In this document: positions 16,367 to 23,527 of the stretch, piece by piece
Layout of the letters: each line of letters starts with the position of its first letter
How positions within the stretch are numbered: the first letter of the stretch is position 1
Assembly: GCA_049694275.1 (NCBI GenBank)
Contig: JBAVQS010000333.1
Span: forward strand, 1 to 33,589
Length of the DNA: 33,589 bases
Origin: JBAVQS01 sp049694275
GTDB taxonomy: Bacteria > Chloroflexota > Anaerolineae > UBA4142 > SHND01
Reading direction: 5' to 3'
Made by a program: the position numbers and the translations under genes
Notes under the pieces: model-generated
Told to the model about the DNA's origin: nothing
The model's input: the letters and a program-made list of their open reading frames with translations, nothing else
Database searches by the model: none

Positions 16367-17056
16367 GTGAGCAAATTACCGCCTAATCCCAACCGCCGGC
16401 CCTCGGCCCGCTATGCGCGCCGCCAGCGACAACTCGCCGCGCAACGCGAGCGCCAGAGCCTGATCGTCCGGCTCCGTGCGCTCCAGGGCCGGGCGCGCAT
16501 TCTCGTCTGGGGCGGCATTCTGGTGGTTGTTCTGGGGGTTATCGCCGCCACCGGCGGCACAGCGTACGCGATCAATCAAGAGAATCACGACGCTTTTTGC
16601 GCGTCCTGCCACACGCAACCGGAGAGCACGTATTACCAGCAATCGCAAGCGCAGAATGCAGCGACCCTGTCGGCCTTTCATACCGGCAAGAGTGTGAACT
16701 GTATCGACTGCCACAGCGGCGGCGGGCCATTTGGCCGGATCGAGGGGATAACACAGGGGGCGCAGGACCTCCTTTCGTACTATAGCGGGAATTATCACAA
16801 CCCCGCGATTACGACGAGCAAGCTGGGCGATGATTCGTGCGCCAAATGCCATGACACGATCGCCCGGTCGGCCGGAATCAACAATCACTTCCACCAATTC
16901 CTCTCGCAGTGGCAGGCGGTCGATTCCAATGCGGCACACTGCGTCGACTGCCATACCGGTCACGGGGCAGGGGATACGACACAACAATACCTGGTTGTCG
17001 CTTCGGTGGAGCAGGTCTGCCAGGCATGTCACAATGTGCTGCGCAGGGGCGGATAA
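16367..17056 (+). CDS. Membrane-anchored penta-haem c-type cytochrome (NapC/NirT-like)
   Basis: A 229-residue protein with a basic cytoplasmic N-terminus, one membrane anchor at about 45-68 and an extracytoplasmic domain with five CXXCH haem-binding motifs at residues 78-82, 112-116, 158-162, 192-196 and 218-222. NapC/NirT/NrfH proteins are quinol dehydrogenases that pass electrons to periplasmic reductases. Four haems are the norm, so a fifth motif is notable. The GTG start at 16367 is set by AGAGGAG eleven bases upstream; no ATG fits better. It is 31 bases behind the aldo/keto reductase and probably co-transcribed with it. No terminal reductase or cytochrome c maturation gene is in the window, so the electron acceptor is unknown. 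Confidence 0.88.
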   Translation: MSKLPPNPNRRPSARYARRQRQLAAQRERQSLIVRLRALQGRARILVWGGILVVVLGVIAATGGTAYAINQENHDAFCASCHTQPESTYYQQSQAQNAATLSAFHTGKSVNCIDCHSGGGPFGRIEGITQGAQDLLSYYSGNYHNPAITTSKLGDDSCAKCHDTIARSAGINNHFHQFLSQWQAVDSNAAHCVDCHTGHGAGDTTQQYLVVASVEQVCQACHNVLRRGG

Positions 17057-17083
17057 GGCGAACCGCAAGGCGCACGTTGGAGG

Positions 17084-17126
17084 AAAAAAGATACCCGCTC
17101 CGGTGGAAACCGGGGCGGGTATTTTC
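17084..17126. terminator. Bidirectional terminator between convergent genes
   Basis: The stem ATACCCGC plus CCGGT (17091-17104) pairs with ACCGG plus GCGGGTAT (17109-17122) around a GGAA loop. An A-run before it and a T-run after it allow it to end the cytochrome transcript on the plus strand and the EXORDIUM-like transcript on the minus strand. Confidence 0.85.
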
Positions 17127-17146
17127 ATCCATCTATGGGATAGGTT

Positions 17147-18121
17147 CTATTGACCGGTCAGGACGCATTTGGTGGACTTGTTGCTCCACTCCTGCTGGAG
17201 GAAATAGTGGTCGCCGTTGATGGTCTGGTTCGAGTTGCCGGTATACGTGCCAAAGTTCCAGGCGCACTTGTCGCCGTTCTCGTAGCCGCGGCTGTCATAC
17301 CACGCGCTGCCCTGCTCGTCGGTAATGGTTTCGTTGTGCTCATGACTGGTGACGTTGATCGTCGAATCAGCATCGACGTCACCGTTCGGGGATTGGGTCA
17401 CGCCGCAGGCGCTGAGGTTCGTACCAGTGTAAGGCATGTTGGCATAGAGCGTGGCGGTCGCGCCGCTGCCGATCCAACTGTGGTAGGCGCAGAACTGGGT
17501 AAAGGCGCACGAGCTGCCCGAGCAGCTGCCGACGCCCTTGGCCGTGAACATAAAGAACTCGGTACTCGAGTTGGCGGTCCAGCCGTTGAGGGAGACGACG
17601 CGGTTGATTTCGGTCTGGAGCTGGGCATCGCTCAGGCAGAGGCTCACACCGGAATAGACGTTGCAGCCGCTGGCCGGGTAGGCATTCGTGTCGAGGTACG
17701 AGCCGCCGAACGTGGAGGAATAGGCGATGGCGCCGGTGGTGTCGCTATACTGCGTATCGCTGTAATAGACGTTCGTGGTCTGACCGCTCGCAGCCGCCAC
17801 ATCAGTAAAGAACTTGTTGATGAGGGTCTGATAGGTCGCGCTCATGGTATAGCCGCTCGGCTGCCAGTAAATCGCATACACCTTGTTGGTGTGCATGACC
17901 GGGCCGTTGTGATAGGACAGGTTGGTGGTACCCCGACGCGGAGAAATGGCGCCACGCGGCGTTATGACGCCGAGCAGGCGGCCCGAGGGGGCGCCGGGGG
18001 CCGGAGTGTCCGAAGGACTGGCGGCCGAGGCCGTTGCGGTGAGGACGAGCCCGGACAGCATGAGGCCGAGGGCCAGGGCCAGCATGTACTTGACGTATTT
18101 CTGAACGAGTGTATGGTGCAC
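17147..18121 (-). CDS. Secreted EXORDIUM/PHI-1-like protein with an HExxE motif
   Basis: A 324-residue exported protein. A signal peptide is clear (hydrophobic core at about 13-32, likely cleavage after ATASA), then a Pro/Ser-rich stretch. The mature part begins with LSYHNGPVMHTNKVYAIYW, which resembles the YHxGPxxxxxxxxxIWYG start of plant EXORDIUM/phosphate-induced-1 proteins. The later NGDVDADSTINVTSHEHNET aligns with their APNGDVGVDGMI segment. Here the helix carries HEHNE (an HExxE motif) followed by DEQGSAWYDSRGYENGDKCAW, a conserved feature of bacterial relatives suggesting a metal site. Several Cys pairs could form disulfides. The GTG start is preceded by AAAGGAG at nine bases. A protease activity is possible but not shown; plant members act in growth signalling at the cell wall. 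Confidence 0.68.
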   Translation of the reverse strand: MHHTLVQKYVKYMLALALGLMLSGLVLTATASAASPSDTPAPGAPSGRLLGVITPRGAISPRRGTTNLSYHNGPVMHTNKVYAIYWQPSGYTMSATYQTLINKFFTDVAAASGQTTNVYYSDTQYSDTTGAIAYSSTFGGSYLDTNAYPASGCNVYSGVSLCLSDAQLQTEINRVVSLNGWTANSSTEFFMFTAKGVGSCSGSSCAFTQFCAYHSWIGSGATATLYANMPYTGTNLSACGVTQSPNGDVDADSTINVTSHEHNETITDEQGSAWYDSRGYENGDKCAWNFGTYTGNSNQTINGDHYFLQQEWSNKSTKCVLTGQ

Positions 18122-18261
18122 GGATTATACTCCTTTAGGGTTTGGGTGAATCACACAAAAGTATCTCGACACGTTGATGGGCAGAAAACCGTTTTCAATC
18201 GCCAGGGATGACGTGCCTCCTTTGCCGGACCCGGCTCGTCTCCTGTCATGACGAAGCGGGG
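18122..18261 (-). other. Leader of the EXORDIUM-like gene downstream of the terminator
   Basis: These 140 bases lie between the T-run of the minus-strand terminator and the GTG start at 18121. They contain a small palindrome GAAAAC-c-GTTTTC (18187-18199), a GCCGG/CCGGC hairpin near 18224-18235 and the ribosome-binding site AAAGGAG. No separate -35/-10 pair was recognised, so expression of the gene may depend on read-through of the upstream terminator. I could not match it to a known riboswitch. Confidence 0.4.
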
Positions 18262-18509
18262 GAAATAAAAACAGGGCAGATTCCCTCAAGGGAACTGTCC
18301 TGTGACAGGCGCGCGACGGAGGAATTGGCGTACGGTACGGCGCGATGACACCGTTCGTACGCGCTGGCGACGATGCTGACCATCAAGCGAGAATAGACCT
18401 CGCTACAATGAAACATCCGGTTCCTCCGCAATCATCACGGACCCGGTCCTGGTGGGGACCGGCCAACGCCGCATTCATCACGGCGTTGCGACACTCAAAC
18501 CTTCAGACG
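18262..18509 (-). ncRNA. Candidate structured RNA or attenuated 5' leader
   Basis: A minus-strand unit of about 245 bases starts just after a consensus promoter and ends at an intrinsic terminator, with no convincing open frame. Pairings seen are AACGCCG/CGGCGTT (18465-18471 with 18481-18487) and CCGGTCC/GGACCGG (18443-18449 with 18456-18462). A long-range 8-base stem TTCCTCCG/CGGAGGAA (18421-18428 with 18317-18324) encloses AGCGAG/CTCGCT (18386-18391 with 18399-18404) and GCGTACG/CGTACGC (18328-18334 with 18356-18362). The motifs of tmRNA, RNase P, SRP RNA and the common riboswitches were not recognised. It could be an independent small RNA or a riboswitch-like leader controlling the secreted protein downstream. 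Confidence 0.5.
18266..18303 (-). terminator. Intrinsic terminator of the candidate RNA
   Basis: On the minus strand a stem of about 15 pairs (18289-18303 with 18271-18286, one mismatch and one bulge) with a two-base loop is followed by a T-rich tail (TTTTTATTT). It lies 145 bases before the start of the EXORDIUM-like gene and after no protein gene, so it ends a non-coding transcript or attenuates the downstream gene. Confidence 0.75.
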
Positions 18510-18515
18510 AGAACG

Positions 18516-18545
18516 ATTATAGTAAAAAGCATGGTTTGCTGTCAA
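18516..18545 (-). promoter_or_regulatory. Strong promoter of the candidate RNA / EXORDIUM-like gene
   Basis: Perfect TTGACA (18540-18545) and perfect TATAAT (18516-18521) on the minus strand are separated by 18 bases. Transcription would start near 18509. No coding frame starts soon after it. Confidence 0.75.
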
Positions 18546-18624
18546 GAGCTTTTCCGCATCCGGCGCAGATTTTTATAAAATCTTGATATAGCAATTGTTG
18601 GCGTCCGTTGGCGGTTGTCCAATG

Positions 18625-18656
18625 AAAAACGCCCCTGGAATCGACTTCCAGGGGCG
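18625..18656 (-). terminator. Terminator of the acyl-CoA ligase gene
   Basis: An 11-base perfect stem (CGCCCCTGGAA at 18630-18640 with its complement at 18646-18656) with a five-base loop is followed by five Ts on the minus strand, just after the stop codon. Confidence 0.9.
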
Positions 18657-18661
18657 CTGTT

Positions 18662-20347
18662 TTACTTGTTGCCGGCAAGCTCTTGATCGCGAAGCGTCCG
18701 GCGGAGAATCTTGCCGACCAGGGATTTAGGGAGGGCGGCGCGGAACTCTACCTCGCGCGGCACCTTGTAGCGAGTGAGGTGCTGGCGACAGTACTCGATC
18801 ATCTCGTCCGGCGTCGCCTGCTCGCCGGGTTTGAGGACGACGAACGCTTTAATATTTTCGCCGCGCTTGACATCGGGAATTCCGACCACGGCCGCTTCCA
18901 GGACCTTGGGGTTCTGGTAGAGCACCTCTTCGATCTCGCGCGGATAGACGTTAAACCCGCCGACCAGGAACATGTCCTTTTTGCGATCGACGACAGTGAA
19001 AAAGCCATCCTCGTCCAGGGTGCCCAGGTCACCCGTGAGGAAAAAGCCGTCGGGGCGGATTGCCTGCGCGGTCTCATCCGGCCGGTTCCAGTAGCCCTTC
19101 ATCACCTGCGGCGATTGAATCGCAATCTCGCCGAGCTGACCGGGCGGCAAATCCGCGCCGCTATCGGGGTCCACCAGCTTGGCGAGTGTGTTGGGCATGG
19201 GGACGCCGATGGTCCCGATCTTGCGGGTGCCCTTGAGCGGATTGGCGATGACGGGCGAACAGGTCTCGGTGAGGCCAAACCCTTCGACCAGTTGCCCGCC
19301 GGTGATGCGCTCGAACTCGATCTGCACCTCGTGGGGCAGGGGCGCGCCGCCGCTGAGGCAGTTCCGGATGGAGGAGAGGTCGAATTTGCTCAGCTCGGGC
19401 GAGTTGTTGATCGACGCATACAGGGTCGGGACGGCGGGGAAATAGGTGACGCGATGCTTGCTGGCATTGGCGAGGACCGTGTGCAGCTCGCGCGGGTTGG
19501 GCACGATGACCATGGTCGAGCCGAGATGTACCGCCGCGTTGAGCACGCAGGTCAATGCATAGCTGTGGAAAAAGGGGAGCGCACCCATAAAGACCTCTTG
19601 TCCGGCCCGGGCGGTCGGGAACCAGGCGAGGGTGCTCGCGGCCTGAGCGACGAGGTTGCGATGGGTGAGCATGGCGCCTTTGGAGACGCCGGTGGTTCCG
19701 CCCGTATATCCCAGCACAGCCAGGTCCTCCTGAGCATTCTCCACCGGGGTGAAAGCGCCAGCCCCCTTGAGCAGGGTCTGAAAATCGTATATGCCCGGCT
19801 CGCCGTGTACGTCGGCGCGGTGCCCGTCCTTTTTCTCTTTGGTCAGGGTAAAAAGGAGGCGAAGGACCGGCGGGAAATATTCCTTGATGTTGCTCAGGAT
19901 GATGCGCTTGAACGGGGTCTGGCTGCGGGCTTCCTTGATCGTCTTCCACGAGAGAGTGAGGGCGATGACCGTTTCGGCGCCGCTGTCGGTCGCCTGATAG
20001 CCGAGCTCGCGCGGAACATATTGCGGATTGGTGGGGACGACGACGGCGCCCGCGCGCAGTGCGCCATAAAAAGAGATGACGAACTGGGGGCTGTTGGGAA
20101 GCAGGAGCATGACCCGGTCGCCTTTTTTGACGCCGAGCCCCTGGAGGGCGGCCGCGAAGCGCGTCACGGCGGCGTCCAACTCGCGGTAGGTGAGCTTTTG
20201 ATCGAAAAAGATGGTGGCGATGTTGCCGGGGTATTTCTCGGCGGCGAGGCGCAGTGATTGGTCGAGCGTGTGCGTGGGAATCTCGACGGTATCGGGCACC
20301 CCCGGCTCGTAACAACGGACCCACGGTTTTGCTGCAAGCGTCTCCAT
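18662..20347 (-). CDS. fadD: Long-chain fatty-acid-CoA ligase
   Basis: A 561-residue member of the ANL adenylate-forming superfamily that activates fatty acids to acyl-CoA through an acyl-adenylate. Visible signatures are the P-loop-like LGYTGGTTGVSKGAMLTH, the adenine-binding GFGLTET, the hinge and gating motif DRKKDMFLVGGFNVYPREIEEVL, and the C-terminal catalytic lysine in KSLVGKILRR. The ATG at 20347 is chosen because GGGAGG precedes it by seven bases and it begins the normal N-terminus (METLAAKPWV); the frame is open further upstream but crosses a terminator hairpin. It stands alone, with its own promoter and terminator. The exact chain length preference cannot be read from sequence, so the gene symbol is by family resemblance. 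Confidence 0.92.
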   Translation of the reverse strand: METLAAKPWVRCYEPGVPDTVEIPTHTLDQSLRLAAEKYPGNIATIFFDQKLTYRELDAAVTRFAAALQGLGVKKGDRVMLLLPNSPQFVISFYGALRAGAVVVPTNPQYVPRELGYQATDSGAETVIALTLSWKTIKEARSQTPFKRIILSNIKEYFPPVLRLLFTLTKEKKDGHRADVHGEPGIYDFQTLLKGAGAFTPVENAQEDLAVLGYTGGTTGVSKGAMLTHRNLVAQAASTLAWFPTARAGQEVFMGALPFFHSYALTCVLNAAVHLGSTMVIVPNPRELHTVLANASKHRVTYFPAVPTLYASINNSPELSKFDLSSIRNCLSGGAPLPHEVQIEFERITGGQLVEGFGLTETCSPVIANPLKGTRKIGTIGVPMPNTLAKLVDPDSGADLPPGQLGEIAIQSPQVMKGYWNRPDETAQAIRPDGFFLTGDLGTLDEDGFFTVVDRKKDMFLVGGFNVYPREIEEVLYQNPKVLEAAVVGIPDVKRGENIKAFVVLKPGEQATPDEMIEYCRQHLTRYKVPREVEFRAALPKSLVGKILRRTLRDQELAGNK

Positions 20348-20380
20348 ATTCGTCCCTCCCGAGGATTTAGCGCCGTGCAA

Positions 20381-20415
20381 ATAACAAAAACCGACCCGGA
20401 TTGGTCGAGTCGGTT
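20381..20415 (-). terminator. Terminator-like attenuator in the 5' leader of fadD
   Basis: On the minus strand AACCGACTCG (20406-20415) pairs with CGGGTCGGTT (20389-20398), one wobble, around a seven-base loop, and a T-rich tail (TTTTTGTTATTT) follows. It lies between the fadD promoter and the fadD start, so it can stop transcription before the gene. Confidence 0.7.
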
Positions 20416-20491
20416 CATGAACTCGCAGTTGGATGGCGCATGAGCTGTGCACACCGCGAGCGCCCGCATCAGCCTCCGGTCGTGCGTGAAT

Positions 20492-20520
20492 AATGTAGCA
20501 TGATTAACGTACGGTGTCAA
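20492..20520 (-). promoter_or_regulatory. Promoter of fadD
   Basis: Minus-strand TTGACA (20515-20520), a 17-base spacer and TACATT (20492-20497). The leader to the ATG at 20347 is about 140 bases and contains the hairpin at 20381-20415. Confidence 0.7.
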
Positions 20521-20533
20521 CAATCTTTTTGGC

Positions 20534-20562
20534 TTGCGCCGGAGATTTATCTGTGATACGAT
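20534..20562 (+). promoter_or_regulatory. Possible promoter of the lipoprotein gene
   Basis: TTGCGC (20534-20539), a 17-base spacer and TACGAT (20557-20562) on the plus strand, back-to-back with the fadD promoter. The start codon is 48 bases downstream. Confidence 0.5.
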
Positions 20563-20609
20563 TTTGATACCAGGGAAGATTTGGGTTCGTGCGCCTTGAG
20601 GAGGTCCCC

Positions 20610-21434
20610 ATGCCTCGTCGATTGTTTTTTGCTGCGCTGTTGCTTGTACTGCTCGGCTGCCAGGCGACGGTTGTCCCGACATCGATTGCCGTGGTGAACG
20701 GCACAGACACGCCTGTCGCTCTGACGGTTGAACCGGTCGATACCCCTATGCCCGTACCGACGGCGACGTCGGTGAATACGTTCATCCCTTCGCCGACGAT
20801 AACGCCTGTTCCGTCACCCCTCCCCAAGCCCTCGCCCACGGTCACGCGGACCCGCGCACCAGCCCCCACATTCTCCCCGGTGGTTCCTACCCCAACCGGC
20901 GCCGGGGTGAACTGTCCAGTGCTCCCCGTGGGGGGATTTCTCACCATCTGGAACAATAACCCTGATCTCCGGGCGCTGCTTGACTGTCCCTCTTCGCACC
21001 ATCCGCGTATCCAGCCCGATGCCTGGGCGGTCTTGACCGCGTACGAGCCGTTCGAGCATGGCGCGATGCTCTGGTCCAACCAACAGGGGTGGTATACCCA
21101 GCCCATCATCTATGTCCTTTACTCGGACATGACCTATGCCAGCTTTCAAGACACATTCCAAGCGGGCGTCGATCCTATCAACGGCGGCACACCTGCGCCC
21201 GCGGGGCTGGTCGAGCCGAGCATGGGTTTTGGCAAGCTCTGGCGGACAGAGGCCGCGGTGCGCGCCGCGCTGGGGTGGGCGACTGCGCCGGAGCAGGACG
21301 GCGATGGCCGGTACGAGATGTTCCTCCAGGGTAATATGATCTGGCTTGCCCAGACCGGCAAGACGTATGTGCTCATTTCCGGGACGGACCGCAGTTTGTA
21401 CCGCATTCTCAATGTCGGGTTTACGACCCCTTGA
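20610..21434 (+). CDS. Lipoprotein with Pro/Thr-rich linker and C-terminal globular domain, function unknown
   Basis: A 274-residue protein starting MPRRLFFAALLLVLLGC: a short basic region, a hydrophobic core and a lipobox cysteine at 17. About 75 residues of Pro/Thr/Val-rich low-complexity linker follow, then a globular domain of roughly 170 residues rich in Trp and Tyr. That domain has two features seen in uncharacterised Chloroflexota surface proteins: an ALGWATAPE-type turn, and repeated hydrophobic segments such as GAMLWSNQQGW and QGNMIWLAQTGKTYVLI. The ATG at 20610 has GAGGAGG seven bases upstream; an ATG at 20589 is less likely. Anchored outside the membrane, it could bind cell-wall or polysaccharide material, but nothing shows a catalytic site. 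Confidence 0.85.
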   Translation: MPRRLFFAALLLVLLGCQATVVPTSIAVVNGTDTPVALTVEPVDTPMPVPTATSVNTFIPSPTITPVPSPLPKPSPTVTRTRAPAPTFSPVVPTPTGAGVNCPVLPVGGFLTIWNNNPDLRALLDCPSSHHPRIQPDAWAVLTAYEPFEHGAMLWSNQQGWYTQPIIYVLYSDMTYASFQDTFQAGVDPINGGTPAPAGLVEPSMGFGKLWRTEAAVRAALGWATAPEQDGDGRYEMFLQGNMIWLAQTGKTYVLISGTDRSLYRILNVGFTTP

Positions 21435-21514
21435 CCGCGCAATCGAGCCTGTTTTTTGCCACGGTTTTGTGACGATGGCTTGATAGAGTAGGGCGATGAA
21501 CGACGAAGAATCTG

Positions 21515-22573
21515 TCATGACACGGGCCGCGTGCGGGTGAGGGCGAGGAGGAGAGCGAGCGCGGAGAGCGCGCCGAGCGGAGGATCGAGCGTCAGCGTAT
21601 CCGTCACCTGTTCGTCCTGCCGGGCTCGCTTGAGCACGCCGGTGGGTTGACCGCCGCGGAGAACCTGCAACTCGCCGCGGTCCAGGTTTCCGGATAGAGT
21701 CAGGGTTTCACCGGGCAGTTCCAACTTGAGGTCAAGACCAAGCGGGACCTGCCTTTTTTCTTCAAGTCGGCCGAGGAGCACGCCCTGGCCGTTCCACACC
21801 CAATAGACCTGCCATGTCAGGTCCGACTCGCCTTCGGAAAGGTTCATGACGAGCAGAGGGTGGTCCGGTGGCTCGCCGGAAGGAGCATCGTGAATCAGAA
21901 GCAGGTCCTGGAACGGGGCGCGTCGTTCCGGAGCGCCCGGTGGCAGAATGCTAAAGGTAGATGTGTCCGAATCGTCCACCGCGATGCGGCGCCGTTCGTC
22001 GCCGCCTGTCGTCATAACGAGGCGATGCACGGGCGCGGCATCGAGGTCTACGACAGCGCGCGGTGGAATCGAGTAGCGGCGCTCCTCCTGAAGGGCATAT
22101 GAAAAGAGCCGGTCGGGCGCGTCGCGGCGAAACAGGTCGATCAACGCTGTGAAATACCGGTTGCCCAGTCCCGCCGGGATGTCGATGCGCAGTGGAATGC
22201 GCTCGGCGGTTCCTTCGAATGCGGGATAGAGCATCAGGGTCTGGTGGCCGTCAAACGCGAGATGGCCCAGACGCGCGTAAGGAATCGTGCGGGGGGTATT
22301 GCCCTGTTCTTCCAGCCGGTCGGGATAAAAATCATAGCGCACCCGCGCATAATTGTGGAGGAGCTTCCACGTAAATACGCCGATGACGCCGAGCCAGAAA
22401 AGGACCGCGATCCCGATGCCGGCATCGGGATAAAAAGCGAACAGCGCGCCGGCAATCGAAGAGAGCGCGACCGCGGCGCAAGAGACCACTGCGCCGAGGA
22501 GGATATAGACGACAAGAATCGTACCGAGTTTGAGAACGGGCTTGATGGAAAAGACGGGTTGTCCCAATGACAT
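21515..22573 (-). CDS. Membrane protein with two N-terminal helices, function unknown
   Basis: About 352 residues. Two membrane helices near the N-terminus (roughly residues 13-35 and 39-60 from the chosen start) resemble a PH-like or DUF-type membrane-associated layout, followed by a soluble domain starting VRYDFYPDRLEEQGNTPRTIPYARLGHLAF. That part looks like a bacterial PH-type domain. The C-terminal half has beta-rich segments and a final hydrophobic stretch (LGALSALALLLAL). The start is uncertain: ATG at 22573 gives a natural N-terminus but has no Shine-Dalgarno, and the open frame upstream runs into a perfect palindrome. The gene is convergent with the lipoprotein gene and follows the LLM oxidoreductase on the same strand. 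No family could be assigned. Confidence 0.75.
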   Translation of the reverse strand: MSLGQPVFSIKPVLKLGTILVVYILLGAVVSCAAVALSSIAGALFAFYPDAGIGIAVLFWLGVIGVFTWKLLHNYARVRYDFYPDRLEEQGNTPRTIPYARLGHLAFDGHQTLMLYPAFEGTAERIPLRIDIPAGLGNRYFTALIDLFRRDAPDRLFSYALQEERRYSIPPRAVVDLDAAPVHRLVMTTGGDERRRIAVDDSDTSTFSILPPGAPERRAPFQDLLLIHDAPSGEPPDHPLLVMNLSEGESDLTWQVYWVWNGQGVLLGRLEEKRQVPLGLDLKLELPGETLTLSGNLDRGELQVLRGGQPTGVLKRARQDEQVTDTLTLDPPLGALSALALLLALTRTRPVS

Positions 22574-22587
22574 ATCGGATTGTGGCC

Positions 22588-22623
22588 AGGTGTCCGAATG
22601 GCCACAACGCCATTCGGACACCT
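22588..22623. repeat. Perfect 14-base inverted repeat after the LLM oxidoreductase
   Basis: Arms AGGTGTCCGAATGG (22588-22601) and CCATTCGGACACCT (22610-22623) enclose an eight-base loop. It lies 11 bases after the stop of the LLM gene on the minus strand but has no T-run behind it, and it abuts the start region of the next gene. It may be a Rho-assisted terminator, an mRNA-stabilising end or a dispersed repeat. Confidence 0.7.
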
Positions 22624-22633
22624 ATTTATTCAA

Positions 22634-23515
22634 TCAGAGGCTTGCGACGGCGGGAATAATCTCTTGCCCGAATGTTTCAAGCGGAGTGATGTCGCTCACA
22701 TTCCGGAGGCTGAGGATGAGCTGCTGGATGCCGGCGTCGTGCATCGTTCCGCAAAAGTCGATGACCTGTTGCGGACTCGTCGCGCCGGGGCCGAGCTGAG
22801 TGCTCCAGAGCGCCGTCTTTTCGATTGCGTGATAATCGCGGCCGAGCTTGGCGCAGTATTCGCCGATGATCGCGAGCTTGTGGCGGAGCACGTCGGCCCC
22901 ACCAAACGCAAAGAGGTTGCAGGCATCGGCGTATTGGGCAACGAATTTGAGCGTCTTTTTCTCGCCCATGCCGCCGATCAGAATGGGCGGGTGCGGTTTT
23001 TGGATTGGCTGGGGGCGGTTGAGCGTTTCGGCCAGATGATAATGCTTGCCATGATAGGCCGCCGTCGAGCCGGACCACATCTGGAGAGCGATTTGCAAAG
23101 CCTCTTCAAGCCGCTCAAACCGTTCTTTGACCGGCGGGAAGGGGACGCCGAGCCCGTGCGACTCGTGCTCGTTCCATGCGGCGCCGACGCCGAAATAGGC
23201 GCGTCCACCGGACAGGACGTCGAGTGTCGTCGCGGTCTTGACGAGGAGGCCGGGATAGCGATAGATCACGCCGGTCACCATGGTGCCAAGCTTGATCTTG
23301 CTCGTCACACCGGCGGCATAGCTGAGCGCGCTATACCCTTCGAGCATGGGCTCTTCGGGCTTGCCGACATTCTGGATTTGAAAAAAGTGGTCCATGACCC
23401 ACAGGCTATAAAAGCCGGCCTGCTCTGCGGTTCGCGCAATCGTCGCAAACCGCGAGCCGATCTCGGCGTCGCCGCCCGGCCAGGTAAAGGAAGGGACCTG
23501 TAAACCAATACGCAT
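22634..23515 (-). CDS. LLM-class (luciferase-like) F420- or flavin-dependent oxidoreductase
   Basis: A 293-residue TIM-barrel protein of the bacterial luciferase-like family, starting MRIGLQVPSFTWPGG. It contains the typical segments SLWVMDHFF, GTMVTGVIYRYPGLLVKTATTLDVLSGGRAYFGVGAAW (the strand-helix where the cofactor sits) and RPQPIQKPHPPILIGGMGEKKTL. These motifs are frequent in F420-dependent members of actinobacteria and Chloroflexota, but FMN use is not excluded. An AGGAGG ribosome-binding site lies five bases before the ATG. The gene begins 12 bases after lysS on the same strand, so it is probably read from the lysS/greA transcript. The substrate is unknown. Confidence 0.9.
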   Translation of the reverse strand: MRIGLQVPSFTWPGGDAEIGSRFATIARTAEQAGFYSLWVMDHFFQIQNVGKPEEPMLEGYSALSYAAGVTSKIKLGTMVTGVIYRYPGLLVKTATTLDVLSGGRAYFGVGAAWNEHESHGLGVPFPPVKERFERLEEALQIALQMWSGSTAAYHGKHYHLAETLNRPQPIQKPHPPILIGGMGEKKTLKFVAQYADACNLFAFGGADVLRHKLAIIGEYCAKLGRDYHAIEKTALWSTQLGPGATSPQQVIDFCGTMHDAGIQQLILSLRNVSDITPLETFGQEIIPAVASL

Positions 23516-23527
23516 TAAATCCTCCTA

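Noticed and set aside
18246..18431. 61-codon minus-strand frame in the large gap
   Set aside because: It reads through a terminator hairpin and has no ribosome-binding site, so a non-coding explanation is better.
18122..18509. Known riboswitch upstream of the EXORDIUM-like gene (c-di-GMP-I, ydaO, cobalamin, SAM, T-box)
   Set aside because: None of the conserved core motifs of these classes could be found by eye on the minus strand.
18683..20257. Long open frame of 524 codons on the plus strand across fadD
   Set aside because: It is antisense to a gene with complete ANL motifs, has no ribosome-binding site and reads as a charged low-similarity product, so it is a codon-bias shadow.
20347..20469. 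Leader peptide for attenuation of fadD starting at 20469
   Set aside because: The frame after GGAGG runs on far into fadD in another frame with no early stop, so it is not a defined leader peptide.
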